From the NCBI RefSeq assembly GCF_012926505.1, contig NZ_JABBNT010000003.1:595112-659111 (forward strand): a stretch of DNA of 64,000 nucleotides. Reading direction: 5' to 3'. Source of the DNA: Pacificispira spongiicola. Lineage in GTDB: Bacteria; Pseudomonadota; Alphaproteobacteria; UBA8366; Aestuariispiraceae. How positions within the stretch are numbered: the first letter of the stretch is position 1; every line of letters begins with the position of its first letter. Shown here in pieces: positions 8,999-18,039 of this stretch. The position numbers and the translations under genes are program-made. Below the pieces are notes generated by a model, which made no database searches, was not told where the DNA came from, and saw only the letters and a list, made by a program, of their open reading frames with translations.

Positions 8999-9702
8999 CG
9001 GTTGTGGGCGCGGTGATTCTTGCGATAGCCGCCGCGCGCGTCGCCGATAAGGTCCAGGGTTTCTTCCACCTGCCCCACGTGATCGCCGTCCAGCGTCCCG
9101 AAACGGGCCGTGATCCCGCGCGGCACGGGCCACAATTGCGCGACGGGCGTTCCTTTCGGCAGGGTGCCGGTCCAATCCCGATCGGTCCAGAGGGCCGGGA
9201 AATGCACGAAGCCATGGCTGAAGGCGTCGCAATCCACAATCCCGGTCAGGGTGCGGAAGGGCAGGTCGAAGCGGTTCACCGGATGGGTGAACAGGACCGA
9301 CCAGCCGTCCGGGACCGACACCGTCCAGGCGGAATTGAATTTCAGCGCCGCCATGCCCGGCGCGGCGAAAGGCACGCCGTCCAATTGGGCGGAGGGATGC
9401 TGCGCGATCGGTGCGCGGGTCAGGCGGTCCAGGCTGCTGACCGGTAGGTCCCAATCCCAGGAGAAACTGCAATCCGCATCCACACTCACATCGCAGAGTA
9501 GGGGCATCAGCCACCCGCCGCCCATCGCGTCGATGAAGGGTGGGCATTGCTTTACCGTGCGCACATCCTGATCCAGGGGAACGCTGTGTGCCTGCCCCGG
9601 CATGGCGCGCAGCCAGTCGGGCAGACCGTCTCGACCGGGGATCGGGCGAGGCAGGATATCGTCCCATTCCGGGGGGCAGCGAAAGACGATTTCCACGGTC
9701 AT
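8995..9702 (-). CDS. Conserved-looking protein of unknown function in the ABC transporter operon
   Basis: I do not recognise this 235-residue protein with confidence. It is Trp- and Pro-rich with segments such as KQCPPFIDAMGGGWLMPL and SWDWDLPVSSL, and it ends with a basic tail. There is no signal peptide, transmembrane span or known catalytic motif. A loose resemblance to DUF6065-type proteins is possible but unverified. The start ATG at 9702 lies 32 bp after the last permease gene on the same strand, so it is likely the last gene of the ABC operon. It converges with the LysE gene. Confidence 0.6.
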   Translation of the reverse strand: MTVEIVFRCPPEWDDILPRPIPGRDGLPDWLRAMPGQAHSVPLDQDVRTVKQCPPFIDAMGGGWLMPLLCDVSVDADCSFSWDWDLPVSSLDRLTRAPIAQHPSAQLDGVPFAAPGMAALKFNSAWTVSVPDGWSVLFTHPVNRFDLPFRTLTGIVDCDAFSHGFVHFPALWTDRDWTGTLPKGTPVAQLWPVPRGITARFGTLDGDHVGQVEETLDLIGDARGGYRKNHRAHNR

Positions 9703-9734
9703 TCGATGCCTGTCCCTGCCTGTTGTCGATCCCG

Positions 9735-10589
9735 TTAGCGGATGGATTTGCGCTTGCGTTCCCGTTCCTTGTGGATCGTGTAGGCCACTGCCGCGACGAT
9801 GGTGACAAGAACGAACAGGACGCCGATCACATTGATAACCGGCGACAGTCCGAAGCGAAAGCGCGATCCGATTTCCGTCACCAGGGTCCAGTCGCCGCCG
9901 ATGGCAAACACCGTGGTGTTGTAGTTTTCGATGGATTGCAGGAAGGAAATGACCGCCCCGGTGATCAGCGTCGGCCGCAGGAAGGGCAAGGTGACGCGCC
10001 GGAACATGAAGAAGCTGGACGCGCCCAAGTCCAGGGCCGCTTCCTCCAGCACCCGGTCCTGCCGTTGCAGCCGCGCCATGAACAGCAGCATGCAATAGGA
10101 AGCGACGAAGCTGGCCTGCGCGACGACCGTCAGGAACAGACCGCCGCTGACCCCGGCGCGGCCCCAGAAGATCAGCGTGGAAATCCCAAGCACGATGCCC
10201 GGCATTAGCAAGGGGGAGACCAGAACGGCATAGAGCATGTTGTTATAGCGGCTGTTCAACCGGGTCAGGATCATCGCGCCCGACAGGCCCAGCGGCAGGG
10301 CGACGACGATTACCCCAACGGCGACGGTCAGGGAATTCACGATGCCTTGCAGGATCCGGTCGTCCTGCGCCAACTCGCCGAACCAGTGCAGTGTCCAGCC
10401 GCGCCATTGCGTGACCGACGGATATTCATAGGCGTTGAAGGCCGCCAGCGACATGACCGCCAGGGGCGCGAACAGATAGATGAAGAACAGACCGATATAA
10501 CAATTCAGAATAACGCTGGACCAGGCGATGCCGCCCTTATCGGCGCGTGCCTTGGGTCCAATCGTTCCGTCCGCCGTCGTGACCGCCAT
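9735..10589 (-). CDS. ABC transporter permease, PotC/YdcV type
   Basis: This 284-residue inner-membrane permease belongs to the spermidine/putrescine (PotC) group. It has about six transmembrane helices and the EAA loop that docks on the ATPase, here EEAALDLGASSFFMFRRVTLP. I chose ATG 10589 because GGGGGAGG lies just upstream; an in-frame start at 10619 lacks this. It follows the PotB-type permease gene by about 45 bp and belongs to a four-gene importer operon. The substrate is probably a polyamine or a similar small cation, by family only. Confidence 0.9.
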   Translation of the reverse strand: MAVTTADGTIGPKARADKGGIAWSSVILNCYIGLFFIYLFAPLAVMSLAAFNAYEYPSVTQWRGWTLHWFGELAQDDRILQGIVNSLTVAVGVIVVALPLGLSGAMILTRLNSRYNNMLYAVLVSPLLMPGIVLGISTLIFWGRAGVSGGLFLTVVAQASFVASYCMLLFMARLQRQDRVLEEAALDLGASSFFMFRRVTLPFLRPTLITGAVISFLQSIENYNTTVFAIGGDWTLVTEIGSRFRFGLSPVINVIGVLFVLVTIVAAVAYTIHKERERKRKSIR

Positions 10590-10634
10590 GATGGTGCCTC
10601 CCCCTATGCCGTCGCCCAAATCAGTTTGCCCAAA

Positions 10635-11669
10635 TCACTTTGCGATATCGCGGATGCCGACCTTGAACACCTTCATCATGATCAGGATGAAGGCCAGGCA
10701 GACCAGGACCAGACTGAAGGAATAGGCGGCGCCCACATTCCAGCTCTGTGCCTCGAAGAACTGCCGGTAAATCAATTGCGAAAACCAGTCGCCGGATTTG
10801 CCGCGCGTCATGATCTGCGGCACGGAATAGGACCCGACGGACAGCATGAAGGTCATGATGCAGCCGACGGCGATCCCGGGCTTCGCATGCGGGATGACGA
10901 TCCGCCAATGAATCTTGAAGGTCGACGCGCCCAAATCCTTCGCCGCTTCCAACTGATTGCGGTCCAGCGTATCGACGGTGTTGTAGATCGGGAAGATCAT
11001 GAACAACACATAGGCATAAATCAGCGCGACGAAGACCGACCCGGAGTATTCCAGGAAGGGAATCCAGCTTTTGTCCGCGAATTCGACCATGCCCAGCCAC
11101 ATCAGCACGCTGTTGATGACTCCCTGATAGTCGAGGATCATCAGCCAGGCATAGACCCGCAAAAGCTCGTTGATCGCATAGGGAATGACGAGGCCCAGCA
11201 GCATCAGCGCCGCGCGTTGCGGCGGCGCGACCTTGGCGATGGCGAAGGCGATCGGGTAACACACGACCAGCGCCAGCGCCGTCACCATCAACGCGTAGAC
11301 GATGCTCTTTACAAAAATCATGAAATGAAGCGACGACATCTTGGTGTAGTTTTGGATGCCGTATTCCCGGGGCGGGTCCGTTTCCTGGGATTCCAGGTCG
11401 GCGATCTCCGACTGCAAGGCGTCGATCTTCGCCTGAATCGCCGGTTTGTCGGCTTCCGCCGCGGCGGTGACGTCGTATTCCAACAAGCCCAGGTCGGAAT
11501 AGGCTCGGTCGATTTTCATCCCCAACTGGTCGTCGCGATTGATGTCCCATAAGGAGGTTTCCAGCATGAACCCCTGGGGCAGGACGATCAGGACCAGAAT
11601 CCAGAACGCGGTCAGGCTCACGAAGATCCAGGACAGGCCGCGTCCGTAGCTGCGCAGGAGGTCAGTCAT
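10635..11669 (-). CDS. ABC transporter permease, PotB type, with an extra periplasmic insertion
   Basis: This 344-residue permease is longer than the usual PotB length of about 290. The first transmembrane helix (SLTAFWILVLIVLPQGFML) is followed by a hydrophilic stretch of about 60 residues that includes DKPAIQAKIDALQSEIADLE, which looks like a short coiled coil, before helix 2. The rest is typical, with the EAA loop EAAKDLGASTFKIHWRIVIP. Its start overlaps the end of the ATPase gene by 8 bp (ATG within the ATGACTGA context), suggesting coupled translation. It pairs with the PotC-type permease downstream. Confidence 0.9.
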   Translation of the reverse strand: MTDLLRSYGRGLSWIFVSLTAFWILVLIVLPQGFMLETSLWDINRDDQLGMKIDRAYSDLGLLEYDVTAAAEADKPAIQAKIDALQSEIADLESQETDPPREYGIQNYTKMSSLHFMIFVKSIVYALMVTALALVVCYPIAFAIAKVAPPQRAALMLLGLVIPYAINELLRVYAWLMILDYQGVINSVLMWLGMVEFADKSWIPFLEYSGSVFVALIYAYVLFMIFPIYNTVDTLDRNQLEAAKDLGASTFKIHWRIVIPHAKPGIAVGCIMTFMLSVGSYSVPQIMTRGKSGDWFSQLIYRQFFEAQSWNVGAAYSFSLVLVCLAFILIMMKVFKVGIRDIAK

Positions 11670-12756
11670 TGTCGACTTCCCCCGCGCGCATGACCAGCGC
11701 GTCCCGTGCGTTGAACCCGACCCGGGTGTTGCCATCCAGATGGCCGTGCATGCCGATATTCGGCTGATGCACGATGATCGGCCCGGCGCTGCCCCGGAAA
11801 AACAGGTTCACATAGGCGCCTTCCAGATCGCGACGTTCGAAGGCCGCTTCGAAATGGTTTTCCGGGATCACGCCGTTGACCAGTGCGGTGCGCTCCGGCC
11901 GGACGAACAGCATCGCCCGATCCCCGGCGGTCAGCGCGTCCTGATTCAGGCCGCGCACCTCACCATAGGGGGTTTCGATGGCCGCGTATTCCGCGTCGGC
12001 ACGGGTGACCTTGCCTTCCAGCACGTTGTTTTCGCCGACAAAGGTTGCGACGAAAGGCGTTTTCGGATTGGCGTAGATATTGTCGACCGTGTCGACCTGT
12101 TCGACGACGCCCGCCTTCATGACGGCGATGCGGTCGGACATGGTCAGCGCTTCCCCCTGATCGTGGGTGATGAAGATGAAGGTGACGCCGGTCCGGTTCT
12201 GAATTTCCTTCAATTCCGCGCGCATATGCTGGCGCAGTTTCAAATCCAGGGCCGACAGCGGCTCGTCCAGCAACAGAACGGCGGGTTCGACGGCGAGCGC
12301 GCGGGCGATGGCCACACGCTGCTTCTGGCCGCCGGACAGTTCCGCCGGGGTTTTCTCCTCATGCCCTTCCAGGCCGACCATGGAGAGGAGCTCATAGGCC
12401 TTGGCGCGCCGGGCGGTCTTGTCGATGCCGCGCGCTTCCAGGCCGAACGCCACGTTTTCCCAATTGCTCATCAACGGGAACAGGGCGAGGTTTTGGAATA
12501 TCAGGGCGGTGGGCCGTTTCGCCGGGCCCAGGCCGCGCATGTCGTCCCCGCCGATCAGGATGCTGCCTTCCGTCGGTTCCATGAACCCGGACACCATGCG
12601 CAGGATCGTCGTCTTGCCGCAGCCGGACGGCCCCAGGATGGAAAAGAATTCCCCCGCCTCGATGGTCAGGTTGGTTTTCTGAACGGCGGTGAAGCTTCCG
12701 AACCGCATCACCACGTCGCGCAACTGTACGTCCTTGCCCCGCATCGCATCCCCCAT
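11662..12756 (-). CDS. ABC transporter ATP-binding protein, PotA type
   Basis: This cytoplasmic ATPase of 364 residues powers the importer. It shows Walker A GPSGCGKTT, the signature LSGGQKQR, Walker B VLLLDEPLSALD and switch histidine ITHDQ. A C-terminal TOBE-like regulatory domain follows. I chose ATG 12756; an in-frame ATG at 12744, preceded by GGGGGA, is an equally good start and would shorten the protein by four residues. It lies downstream of the binding-protein gene, separated by a strong hairpin, and overlaps the first permease gene by 8 bp. Confidence 0.92.
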   Translation of the reverse strand: MGDAMRGKDVQLRDVVMRFGSFTAVQKTNLTIEAGEFFSILGPSGCGKTTILRMVSGFMEPTEGSILIGGDDMRGLGPAKRPTALIFQNLALFPLMSNWENVAFGLEARGIDKTARRAKAYELLSMVGLEGHEEKTPAELSGGQKQRVAIARALAVEPAVLLLDEPLSALDLKLRQHMRAELKEIQNRTGVTFIFITHDQGEALTMSDRIAVMKAGVVEQVDTVDNIYANPKTPFVATFVGENNVLEGKVTRADAEYAAIETPYGEVRGLNQDALTAGDRAMLFVRPERTALVNGVIPENHFEAAFERRDLEGAYVNLFFRGSAGPIIVHQPNIGMHGHLDGNTRVGFNARDALVMRAGEVDND

Positions 12757-12804
12757 AGTGCTGAAATGGTTACCTGATGAATCGGTCCGATATGAAAAGC
12801 GGAA

Positions 12805-12834
12805 GGCCGGGCGGCATTTCCCATCCGCCCGGCC
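12805..12834. terminator. Intercistronic hairpin between binding protein and ATPase genes
   Basis: GGCCGGGCGG (12805-12814) and CCGCCCGGCC (12825-12834) form a perfect 10-bp GC stem with a 10-base loop. It lies right after the binding-protein gene and before the ATPase gene. Such hairpins usually protect the 3' end of the binding-protein message or end part of transcription, so the binding protein is made in excess. No U-tract is present. Confidence 0.6.
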
Positions 12835-12851
12835 CACCGACCTTATGAAGA

Positions 12852-13979
12852 TCAGGCGTTGGTGATCTTCTCGACATATTCCTGACGCAGCGGCGCGAAA
12901 TACGGCGTATCCGCCTGCCACCACCAAAGATTCGCCAGCGCTTCTTCGGAATAAACTTCGTTGAACTGCTTTTTGTATTCTTCACCGGCGAAGTCGCCCG
13001 CGCCCTTGACGGCGGAGTTGTAGCCGGTGTTGGCGGCGAACATGCCGGCCATTTCCGGATCCAGCAGCGCGTTGATGAGGGCATAGGCCTGTTCCACGTT
13101 GGCCGCGCCGGAGCACACGCCCATGGAATCCATCCAGGTGATGCCGCCTTCTTTCGGCATGCGGTACTTGTATTTCGCGTCTTCGCGGTTCAGCAGCAGG
13201 CCCGTCGTGTCCCAGGTCTGGCCGATCGTGGCGCCGGCGTCGGTATAGGCCGCCGTGGCTTCGGTCGCGTTGTTCCAGAAGGCCGCGATGTTTTCCTTAC
13301 GCTCAATGATGAATTTCGTGCAGGCGTCCCAGATGCGGCGCGCGTCGTCTTCGGACTTGTAGATGTCCAGCGCGCGGTTGGACGGCACGTCGCCGGTGGA
13401 GTCGAGGTAGATCGCGACGCCCATGATGACCGACTTCTGACGGAAGGCGGCGGCGCCCTTCGCTTCCGGCGACCACATGGTGCCGAAGGAAACGTCGGCG
13501 TCGGCCAGATCGAATTTGGAACTGTCGAAGGTGATCGCCTCGGTGCCCCAATCGAACGGCAGCAGGTACCGCTTGCCGCGATAGGTGGCGCCCAGGTTGA
13601 TCGAATCGCGGACCATCGACGGGATGATCGCGTCCATCTTCACCTTGCTTTCGTCCAGCGGGGCCAGAAGGTTGTCCGGATAGTAGTTCGCACCGTTGGT
13701 GATCGACGGGAAAATGACGTCGAAGCCCTTGCCGCCGGCGGCACGCAGTTTGTTTTCGGCTTCGTCGTTCGAACCGAAGGTCGACAGGTTCACCTTGATG
13801 CCCGTGTCGGATTCGAATTTCTGGATCATGTTGTCCTTGAAATAGTCGCCCCAGGCGAAGACATCGACCTGGCCGGAGGAGGCCAGCGCGTCATGGGCGC
13901 GCAGGATGGCCGGCGCGGCGACGGCGGTCGCGGCGGCAGCGGCGGTGCTCTTCAGCACGAAACGGCGTGAAACGGACAT
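12852..13979 (-). CDS. Periplasmic substrate-binding protein, PotD/PotF-like, Tat-type signal
   Basis: This 375-residue protein delivers the substrate to the permease pair. The N-terminus carries a twin-arginine signal, SRRFVLKSTAAAAATA, so it is likely exported folded. The mature part begins near SGQVDVFAWGDYFKDNMIQK, typical of polyamine-binding proteins, with ENKLRAAGGKGFDVIFP and GLPFDWGTEAI-like segments. It is the first gene of the minus-strand operon. A 6-bp stem (GGCGGC 14007-14012, GCCGCC 14018-14023) lies in its leader. The true ligand could be putrescine, spermidine or another small cationic compound. Confidence 0.9.
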   Translation of the reverse strand: MSVSRRFVLKSTAAAAATAVAAPAILRAHDALASSGQVDVFAWGDYFKDNMIQKFESDTGIKVNLSTFGSNDEAENKLRAAGGKGFDVIFPSITNGANYYPDNLLAPLDESKVKMDAIIPSMVRDSINLGATYRGKRYLLPFDWGTEAITFDSSKFDLADADVSFGTMWSPEAKGAAAFRQKSVIMGVAIYLDSTGDVPSNRALDIYKSEDDARRIWDACTKFIIERKENIAAFWNNATEATAAYTDAGATIGQTWDTTGLLLNREDAKYKYRMPKEGGITWMDSMGVCSGAANVEQAYALINALLDPEMAGMFAANTGYNSAVKGAGDFAGEEYKKQFNEVYSEEALANLWWWQADTPYFAPLRQEYVEKITNA

Positions 13980-14282
13980 GGATGGACCCCTTTTCTGATC
14001 GAATGAGGCGGCGAACGGCCGCCCGTATGTCGGTTATTGATTCTGTCGTACAGACCTATCGGCGGATCGGCGGAACCCGCGGATGGAATACCCGATGGGA
14101 CCGCCTATGCCTGGGGCGTTTCCATACTCCCGCTCGTTGACGCTATGGTGTCGTCTGCGTTGCAAGTTCGTGACGGAGCGCTTTTCCCGTAGAGCGGCTG
14201 CAACGGATTGTTTCCTGAAAAGGGCTTTTGTTTCGGAAATTCGCTGCCATATCTGTCACAGTGAACACAATGAGGACGCGCC
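13980..14282. promoter_or_regulatory. Divergent gap between binding-protein and pirin genes
   Basis: This 303-bp stretch must hold promoters for the ABC operon (minus) and pirin (plus). I see AAAAGGGG before the binding-protein start, GAGG before the pirin start, and a small 6-bp hairpin at 14007-14023. No -35/-10 pair stands out and no gene is supported here. Confidence 0.35.
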
Positions 14283-15119
14283 ATGTATATCGCCCGCGTA
14301 TTTGACGGCATGGAAACCGCCGACGGGGATGGGGTCCGGCTGACCCGTATGATCGGCACCCCACAGTTGGAGATGATCGATCCCTTTCTGATGCTGGATC
14401 GGTTCGACAGCGACGATCCGGACGCCTATATCGGCGGCTTCCCGGACCATCCGCATCGCGGTTTCGAAACCGTGACGGTGATGATCGACGGTCAGTTGCG
14501 CCACAAGGATTCCACCGGTGGCGCGGGGCTGATCGGTCCCGGCGACGTGCAGTGGATGACGGCGGGGCGGGGCATCGTCCATTCCGAAATGCCGGAACAG
14601 ATCGAAGGCCGCATGCGCGGGTTCCAGCTTTGGGTCAATCTGCCAGCGAAGGACAAGATGGTTCCCGCGGGCTACCAGGACCTGACGAATGACAAGATCG
14701 CCGTCGTGGAAAAGGACGGTCTGACCGTGCGCGTCATTGCCGGGTCCTATGACGGGACTGACGGGGCGGCGGGCACGCATACGCCGATCCGCCTGCTTCG
14801 GATCAATGCCGACCCCGGCACCGAAATCGAACTGACCGCGCCCGACGGCTACAACGCATTCTTCTGTATCTATGAAGGGTCCGTCACCGGCCAGGACAAC
14901 CTGTCCCGCGAGATCGTGGCCAAGGCACCGTCGCTGGCCCAATTGCACGGCAAGGGCACGATCAAGGTCACCGCCGGGAATCAGGGCGCGGCCCTATTCT
15001 ATGGCGAGGGCCGCCCGATCAACGAGCCGGTCGCCCGCTATGGTCCTTTCGTCATGAACACCCGCGACGAACTGATCCAGGCGGTTCAGGATTACCAGAC
15101 AGGCCGGTTGACCGCCTGA
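14283..15119 (+). CDS. Pirin family protein
   Basis: This 278-residue bicupin protein has the pirin metal-site signature HPHRGFETVTVMIDG and the downstream GDVQWMTAGRGIVHSE, giving the His/His/His/Glu ligands. Bacterial pirins are iron-binding cytoplasmic proteins; some act as quercetin dioxygenases and others modulate metabolic enzymes. The ATG at 14283 follows GAGG. It stands alone on the plus strand between the ABC operon and the convergent histidine kinase gene, so context does not narrow the role. Confidence 0.92.
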   Translation: MYIARVFDGMETADGDGVRLTRMIGTPQLEMIDPFLMLDRFDSDDPDAYIGGFPDHPHRGFETVTVMIDGQLRHKDSTGGAGLIGPGDVQWMTAGRGIVHSEMPEQIEGRMRGFQLWVNLPAKDKMVPAGYQDLTNDKIAVVEKDGLTVRVIAGSYDGTDGAAGTHTPIRLLRINADPGTEIELTAPDGYNAFFCIYEGSVTGQDNLSREIVAKAPSLAQLHGKGTIKVTAGNQGAALFYGEGRPINEPVARYGPFVMNTRDELIQAVQDYQTGRLTA

Positions 15120-15137
15120 TCCCGACATCGCCGGTCC

Positions 15138-16850
15138 CTATTTTCCGGCAGGACGAATTGTGCGTGCGGCGGGCAGGGTGACCGTAACGGCGGTGCCCTT
15201 GCCCAGCGTGCTTTCGATGGTCAGGGTCCCGTCGTGCAATTCCGTCAGCTTCTTGGACAGCGACAGGCCCAGGCCGGTTCCTTCATGCGCGCGCATGGAA
15301 TCCGACCGGGCCTGACCGAAGGGTTCCTGCACCTTTGGAATATCCTCCGGCGCGATGCCGACCCCGGTATCGGCCACGGTGAAGCGAACCCGGTTCTCGC
15401 CGTCGATTCCTGCGGAAACGATGATCTTGCCGCCCGGCACATTGTATTTCGCGCTGTTGGACAGAAGGTTCAGGACGATCTGCTTGATCAGGCGCTCATC
15501 GGCTCGGATATGGGGCAGAGATTTAGGGACGTGGAATTCGAAGTTCAAGAAGGCCGTGTTCTTCGTGCCCTGGATCATGCGCAGGCATGATTGCAGAATC
15601 TGCGCGAGGTCGATCTCCGATTCCTCAACGGTCTGCCGCCCCGCATCGATCTTGGTCAGATCCAGAACGTCGTTGATCAGGTTCAGAAGGTGTAGACCGG
15701 ACCGCCGGATGTCCTTTGCATATTCCAGATATTTCGGCTGGTTCATCTTGCCCAGAATCTCTTCGGTCATGATCTCCGAGAACCCGATGATGGAATTCAG
15801 CGGCGTGCGCAGCTCATGGCTCATATGCGCCAGGAATTGGGATTTGGATGCGCTGGCCCGTTCGGCGTCTTCCTTCGCCTTTTGCAGGGCGCGTTCCCCG
15901 GTCTTTTGCCGCGTCACGTCGGAATAGATGGTGACGAAACCGCCCTCCGGCAGCGGATTGCCCTGTACCGAAATCACGGTGCCGTCCGGCCGGACCCGTT
16001 CAAAGCGATGGGGTTCGAACCGTTTCGACAACTCGATGCGTTTCTGCACCATTTCTTCGACATCACCGATGCCGTATTCGCCCTTTTCCGCATTGTACCG
16101 GAAGAAATCGGCCATGTTCGACCCCAGACCGAACTGGTCGCGAGGGAACCCCAGAAGATCGAAGAATTGCTGGTTCGCGGCGATCAGGTTCAGATTCTTG
16201 TCCATAACGCTGACGGCGTCCGACATGGCCGACAAGATCGTGTCCAGAAGGTCGGACTTTTCATGCAGCAAGGCTTCCGTGCGCAGCCGCTGTTCCGTAT
16301 CCAGCAGCAGCATGCCCAGAACCGCCGTTCCCGGTGTGAAAATCAGGATGTAGGGCACCGCCAGCCGGTCCAGGATGGATTGAACGACATCCGTCGGCAG
16401 GAACAGCATGAATTCCAAAACGCACAGGGCGTGGATGAGGAAGCCCATGGCCAGAAAAACATACCATCTGGCGGACACGATCCCTCGCCGACGCAATGTG
16501 TGGAAGGCGAGACCGATGCCCATTGCCGTTGAAATCGAGACAACACCGACCAGCGCCCCGCTACCCCCGAGATAGAGGCGATAGGTGCCGCCGATCGCGG
16601 TCGCGATGACCCCGGCGACCGGGCCGCCGAATAGGGCCGCCATGGAAACGATGACCGTGCGGGCGTCGAAGATGACACCATTCGCGAATTGCAGCGGCGA
16701 CATCATGCCGATGACACAGATAGCACCGAACAGGATACCGGACGCCACGCGTCCGACGATCTGTTGGTTTGGCCATTGCCGCACGATAAAGTAGTTCAGC
16801 AGGCTGAGCGCCAAGAGAAGCGCGACGCCGTGCGTCAGCGATGTAATCAT
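15138..16850 (-). CDS. Membrane histidine kinase with LytS-like 5TM sensor and PAS domain
   Basis: This 570-residue kinase has an N-terminal block of about six membrane helices resembling the 5TMR-LYT sensor (IVSMAALFGGPVAGVIATAIGG, shortened here to its core GGPVAGVIATAIGG). A PAS domain (about 205-315), a HisKA domain with phosphate-accepting His345 in MSHELRTPLNSI, and an HATPase domain (NLLSNSAKY, DTGVGI, GTGLGLSLSKK) follow. No receiver domain or response regulator gene is adjacent, so its partner is encoded elsewhere. It converges with the pirin gene. The signal is unknown. Confidence 0.88.
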   Translation of the reverse strand: MITSLTHGVALLLALSLLNYFIVRQWPNQQIVGRVASGILFGAICVIGMMSPLQFANGVIFDARTVIVSMAALFGGPVAGVIATAIGGTYRLYLGGSGALVGVVSISTAMGIGLAFHTLRRRGIVSARWYVFLAMGFLIHALCVLEFMLFLPTDVVQSILDRLAVPYILIFTPGTAVLGMLLLDTEQRLRTEALLHEKSDLLDTILSAMSDAVSVMDKNLNLIAANQQFFDLLGFPRDQFGLGSNMADFFRYNAEKGEYGIGDVEEMVQKRIELSKRFEPHRFERVRPDGTVISVQGNPLPEGGFVTIYSDVTRQKTGERALQKAKEDAERASASKSQFLAHMSHELRTPLNSIIGFSEIMTEEILGKMNQPKYLEYAKDIRRSGLHLLNLINDVLDLTKIDAGRQTVEESEIDLAQILQSCLRMIQGTKNTAFLNFEFHVPKSLPHIRADERLIKQIVLNLLSNSAKYNVPGGKIIVSAGIDGENRVRFTVADTGVGIAPEDIPKVQEPFGQARSDSMRAHEGTGLGLSLSKKLTELHDGTLTIESTLGKGTAVTVTLPAARTIRPAGK

Positions 16851-16904
16851 CTATCCGACCCGAATTCGATGGTTCCAGATACCATATCGGGTCTTAAAGA
16901 ATAG

Positions 16905-17522
16905 TTAGTTTTCAGGCGTTCGAACGCCAGACGTGAACAGGCCGTTCAATAGACGGCGGACGACTTGCCGATACCGGTCGGTATCGCCGCCTTGGGCAAT
17001 GGCATAGGCTGCCCGGTCGAAGACCGCCGACAACAATACCGCCGCCTCCTCAATGGCGAGAAAGTCATCGCCCGCCGATTGCGCCGCCGCCGCAAGCCCG
17101 GCCTTGAGAGTGCCGCCGCCCGTAACCCGATCAATCTCCGCCATGGTGTCGACCCCGAGGACGGCGGGACCCTCGACAAGCAGCAAATGGGCGCGCCCCG
17201 GCACGGCCATCGCTTTAAAATAGGCCGCGGCGCCGTATTCCAGGGCCTCGATAGGTGACGTTGCCGTCGCGGCGCTTGCTTCTATTTCGGCGGCTACCGC
17301 TTCGGCTTCCGCCACGACCACGGCTCGGAACAGGTCGGCCTTGTCCGCGAAATGGTGATAGAGAGCACCGCGTGTCACCGAGGCCGCGGATACGATCTCC
17401 GGCGTTCCGGTTGCATTGTAGCCGTTCTTCACGAACAGATGCCGTGCGGTTCGGATCAGGTTCGCGCGCATGTCTTCCGATCGTTCGCGGTTCGATCGGC
17501 GTTCTTTGATTTTTTCTTGCAT
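16905..17522 (-). CDS. TetR-family transcriptional regulator
   Basis: This 205-residue repressor has the TetR helix-turn-helix near the N-terminus (TPEIVSAASVTRGALYHHF) followed by a helical ligand domain. I chose ATG 17522 (MQEKIKERR), where the DNA-binding domain properly begins; an in-frame extension to 17576 would run into the operator region. It is divergent from a small VOC-family gene, and two palindromic sites lie in the gap, the first overlapping its start codon. Autoregulation and control of the VOC gene are likely. The ligand is unknown. Confidence 0.87.
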   Translation of the reverse strand: MQEKIKERRSNRERSEDMRANLIRTARHLFVKNGYNATGTPEIVSAASVTRGALYHHFADKADLFRAVVVAEAEAVAAEIEASAATATSPIEALEYGAAAYFKAMAVPGRAHLLLVEGPAVLGVDTMAEIDRVTGGGTLKAGLAAAAQSAGDDFLAIEEAAVLLSAVFDRAAYAIAQGGDTDRYRQVVRRLLNGLFTSGVRTPEN

Positions 17523-17567
17523 ACAAACAGCCTGTATGTTTATTTCATTCACATGCAAAGTGTATGT
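17520..17567. promoter_or_regulatory. Two candidate TetR operators
   Basis: CATACA (17520-17525) and TGTATG (17533-17538) form a perfect inverted repeat around 7 bases. ACATGCA (17551-17557) and TGTATGT (17561-17567) form a near-perfect one around 3 bases. The two share the TGTATG half-site and lie between the divergent TetR and VOC genes. They are good candidates for the regulator's binding sites. Confidence 0.55.
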
Positions 17568-17590
17568 AAATGACAAAGGGAAAGCAATCC

Positions 17591-18016
17591 ATGCGCTGCA
17601 CGCAATTCTATCCGGTCATCATGACCGGAGACGTCGTCGGAACGGCTCGGTTCTATTGCGATCATTTCCGCTTCACCCCCGCCTTCGAGGCGGACTGGTA
17701 TGTCCACCTCCAGTCGCGGGAGGATTCGACGGTGAACATCGCCGTTCTTCAGGGCGATCATGAGACGATCCCCGAACCGGCACGGGGACGAGCTTCCGGG
17801 GTCATTCTGAATTTCGAAGTCGACGACGTCGATTCCGTATACCAAGCGGTGACGGCAAGCGGCTTGCCGATCTGCTTGGCATTGCGTGACGAACCGTTCG
17901 GACAACGCCACTTTATCACCAGGGACCCGAACGGAGTGTTGATCGACGTCATCACACCGATTCCCCCGTCGGAAGAATTCCTGGCCCAATACGCACCGGG
18001 TGCCGCGGCAACCTGA
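17591..18016 (+). CDS. VOC-superfamily (glyoxalase/bleomycin-resistance-like) protein
   Basis: This 141-residue protein shows the paired beta-alpha-beta-beta-beta modules of the VOC fold ([20 protein letters not shown], then [13 protein letters not shown] and [13 protein letters not shown]). Small VOC proteins may be dioxygenases, lyases or drug-binding proteins; metal ligands are not certain here. I chose ATG 17591 because AAAGGGAAAG lies upstream; an in-frame ATG at 17570 would add seven residues. It is divergent from the TetR regulator and probably controlled by it. Confidence 0.78.
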   Translation: MRCTQFYPVIMTGDVVGTARFYCDHFRFTPAFEADWYVHLQSREDSTVNIAVLQGDHETIPEPARGRASGVILNFEVDDVDSVYQAVTASGLPICLALRDEPFGQRHFITRDPNGVLIDVITPIPPSEEFLAQYAPGAAAT

Positions 18017-18039
18017 ACAATAGTGGGGTTCAGGCAGCT

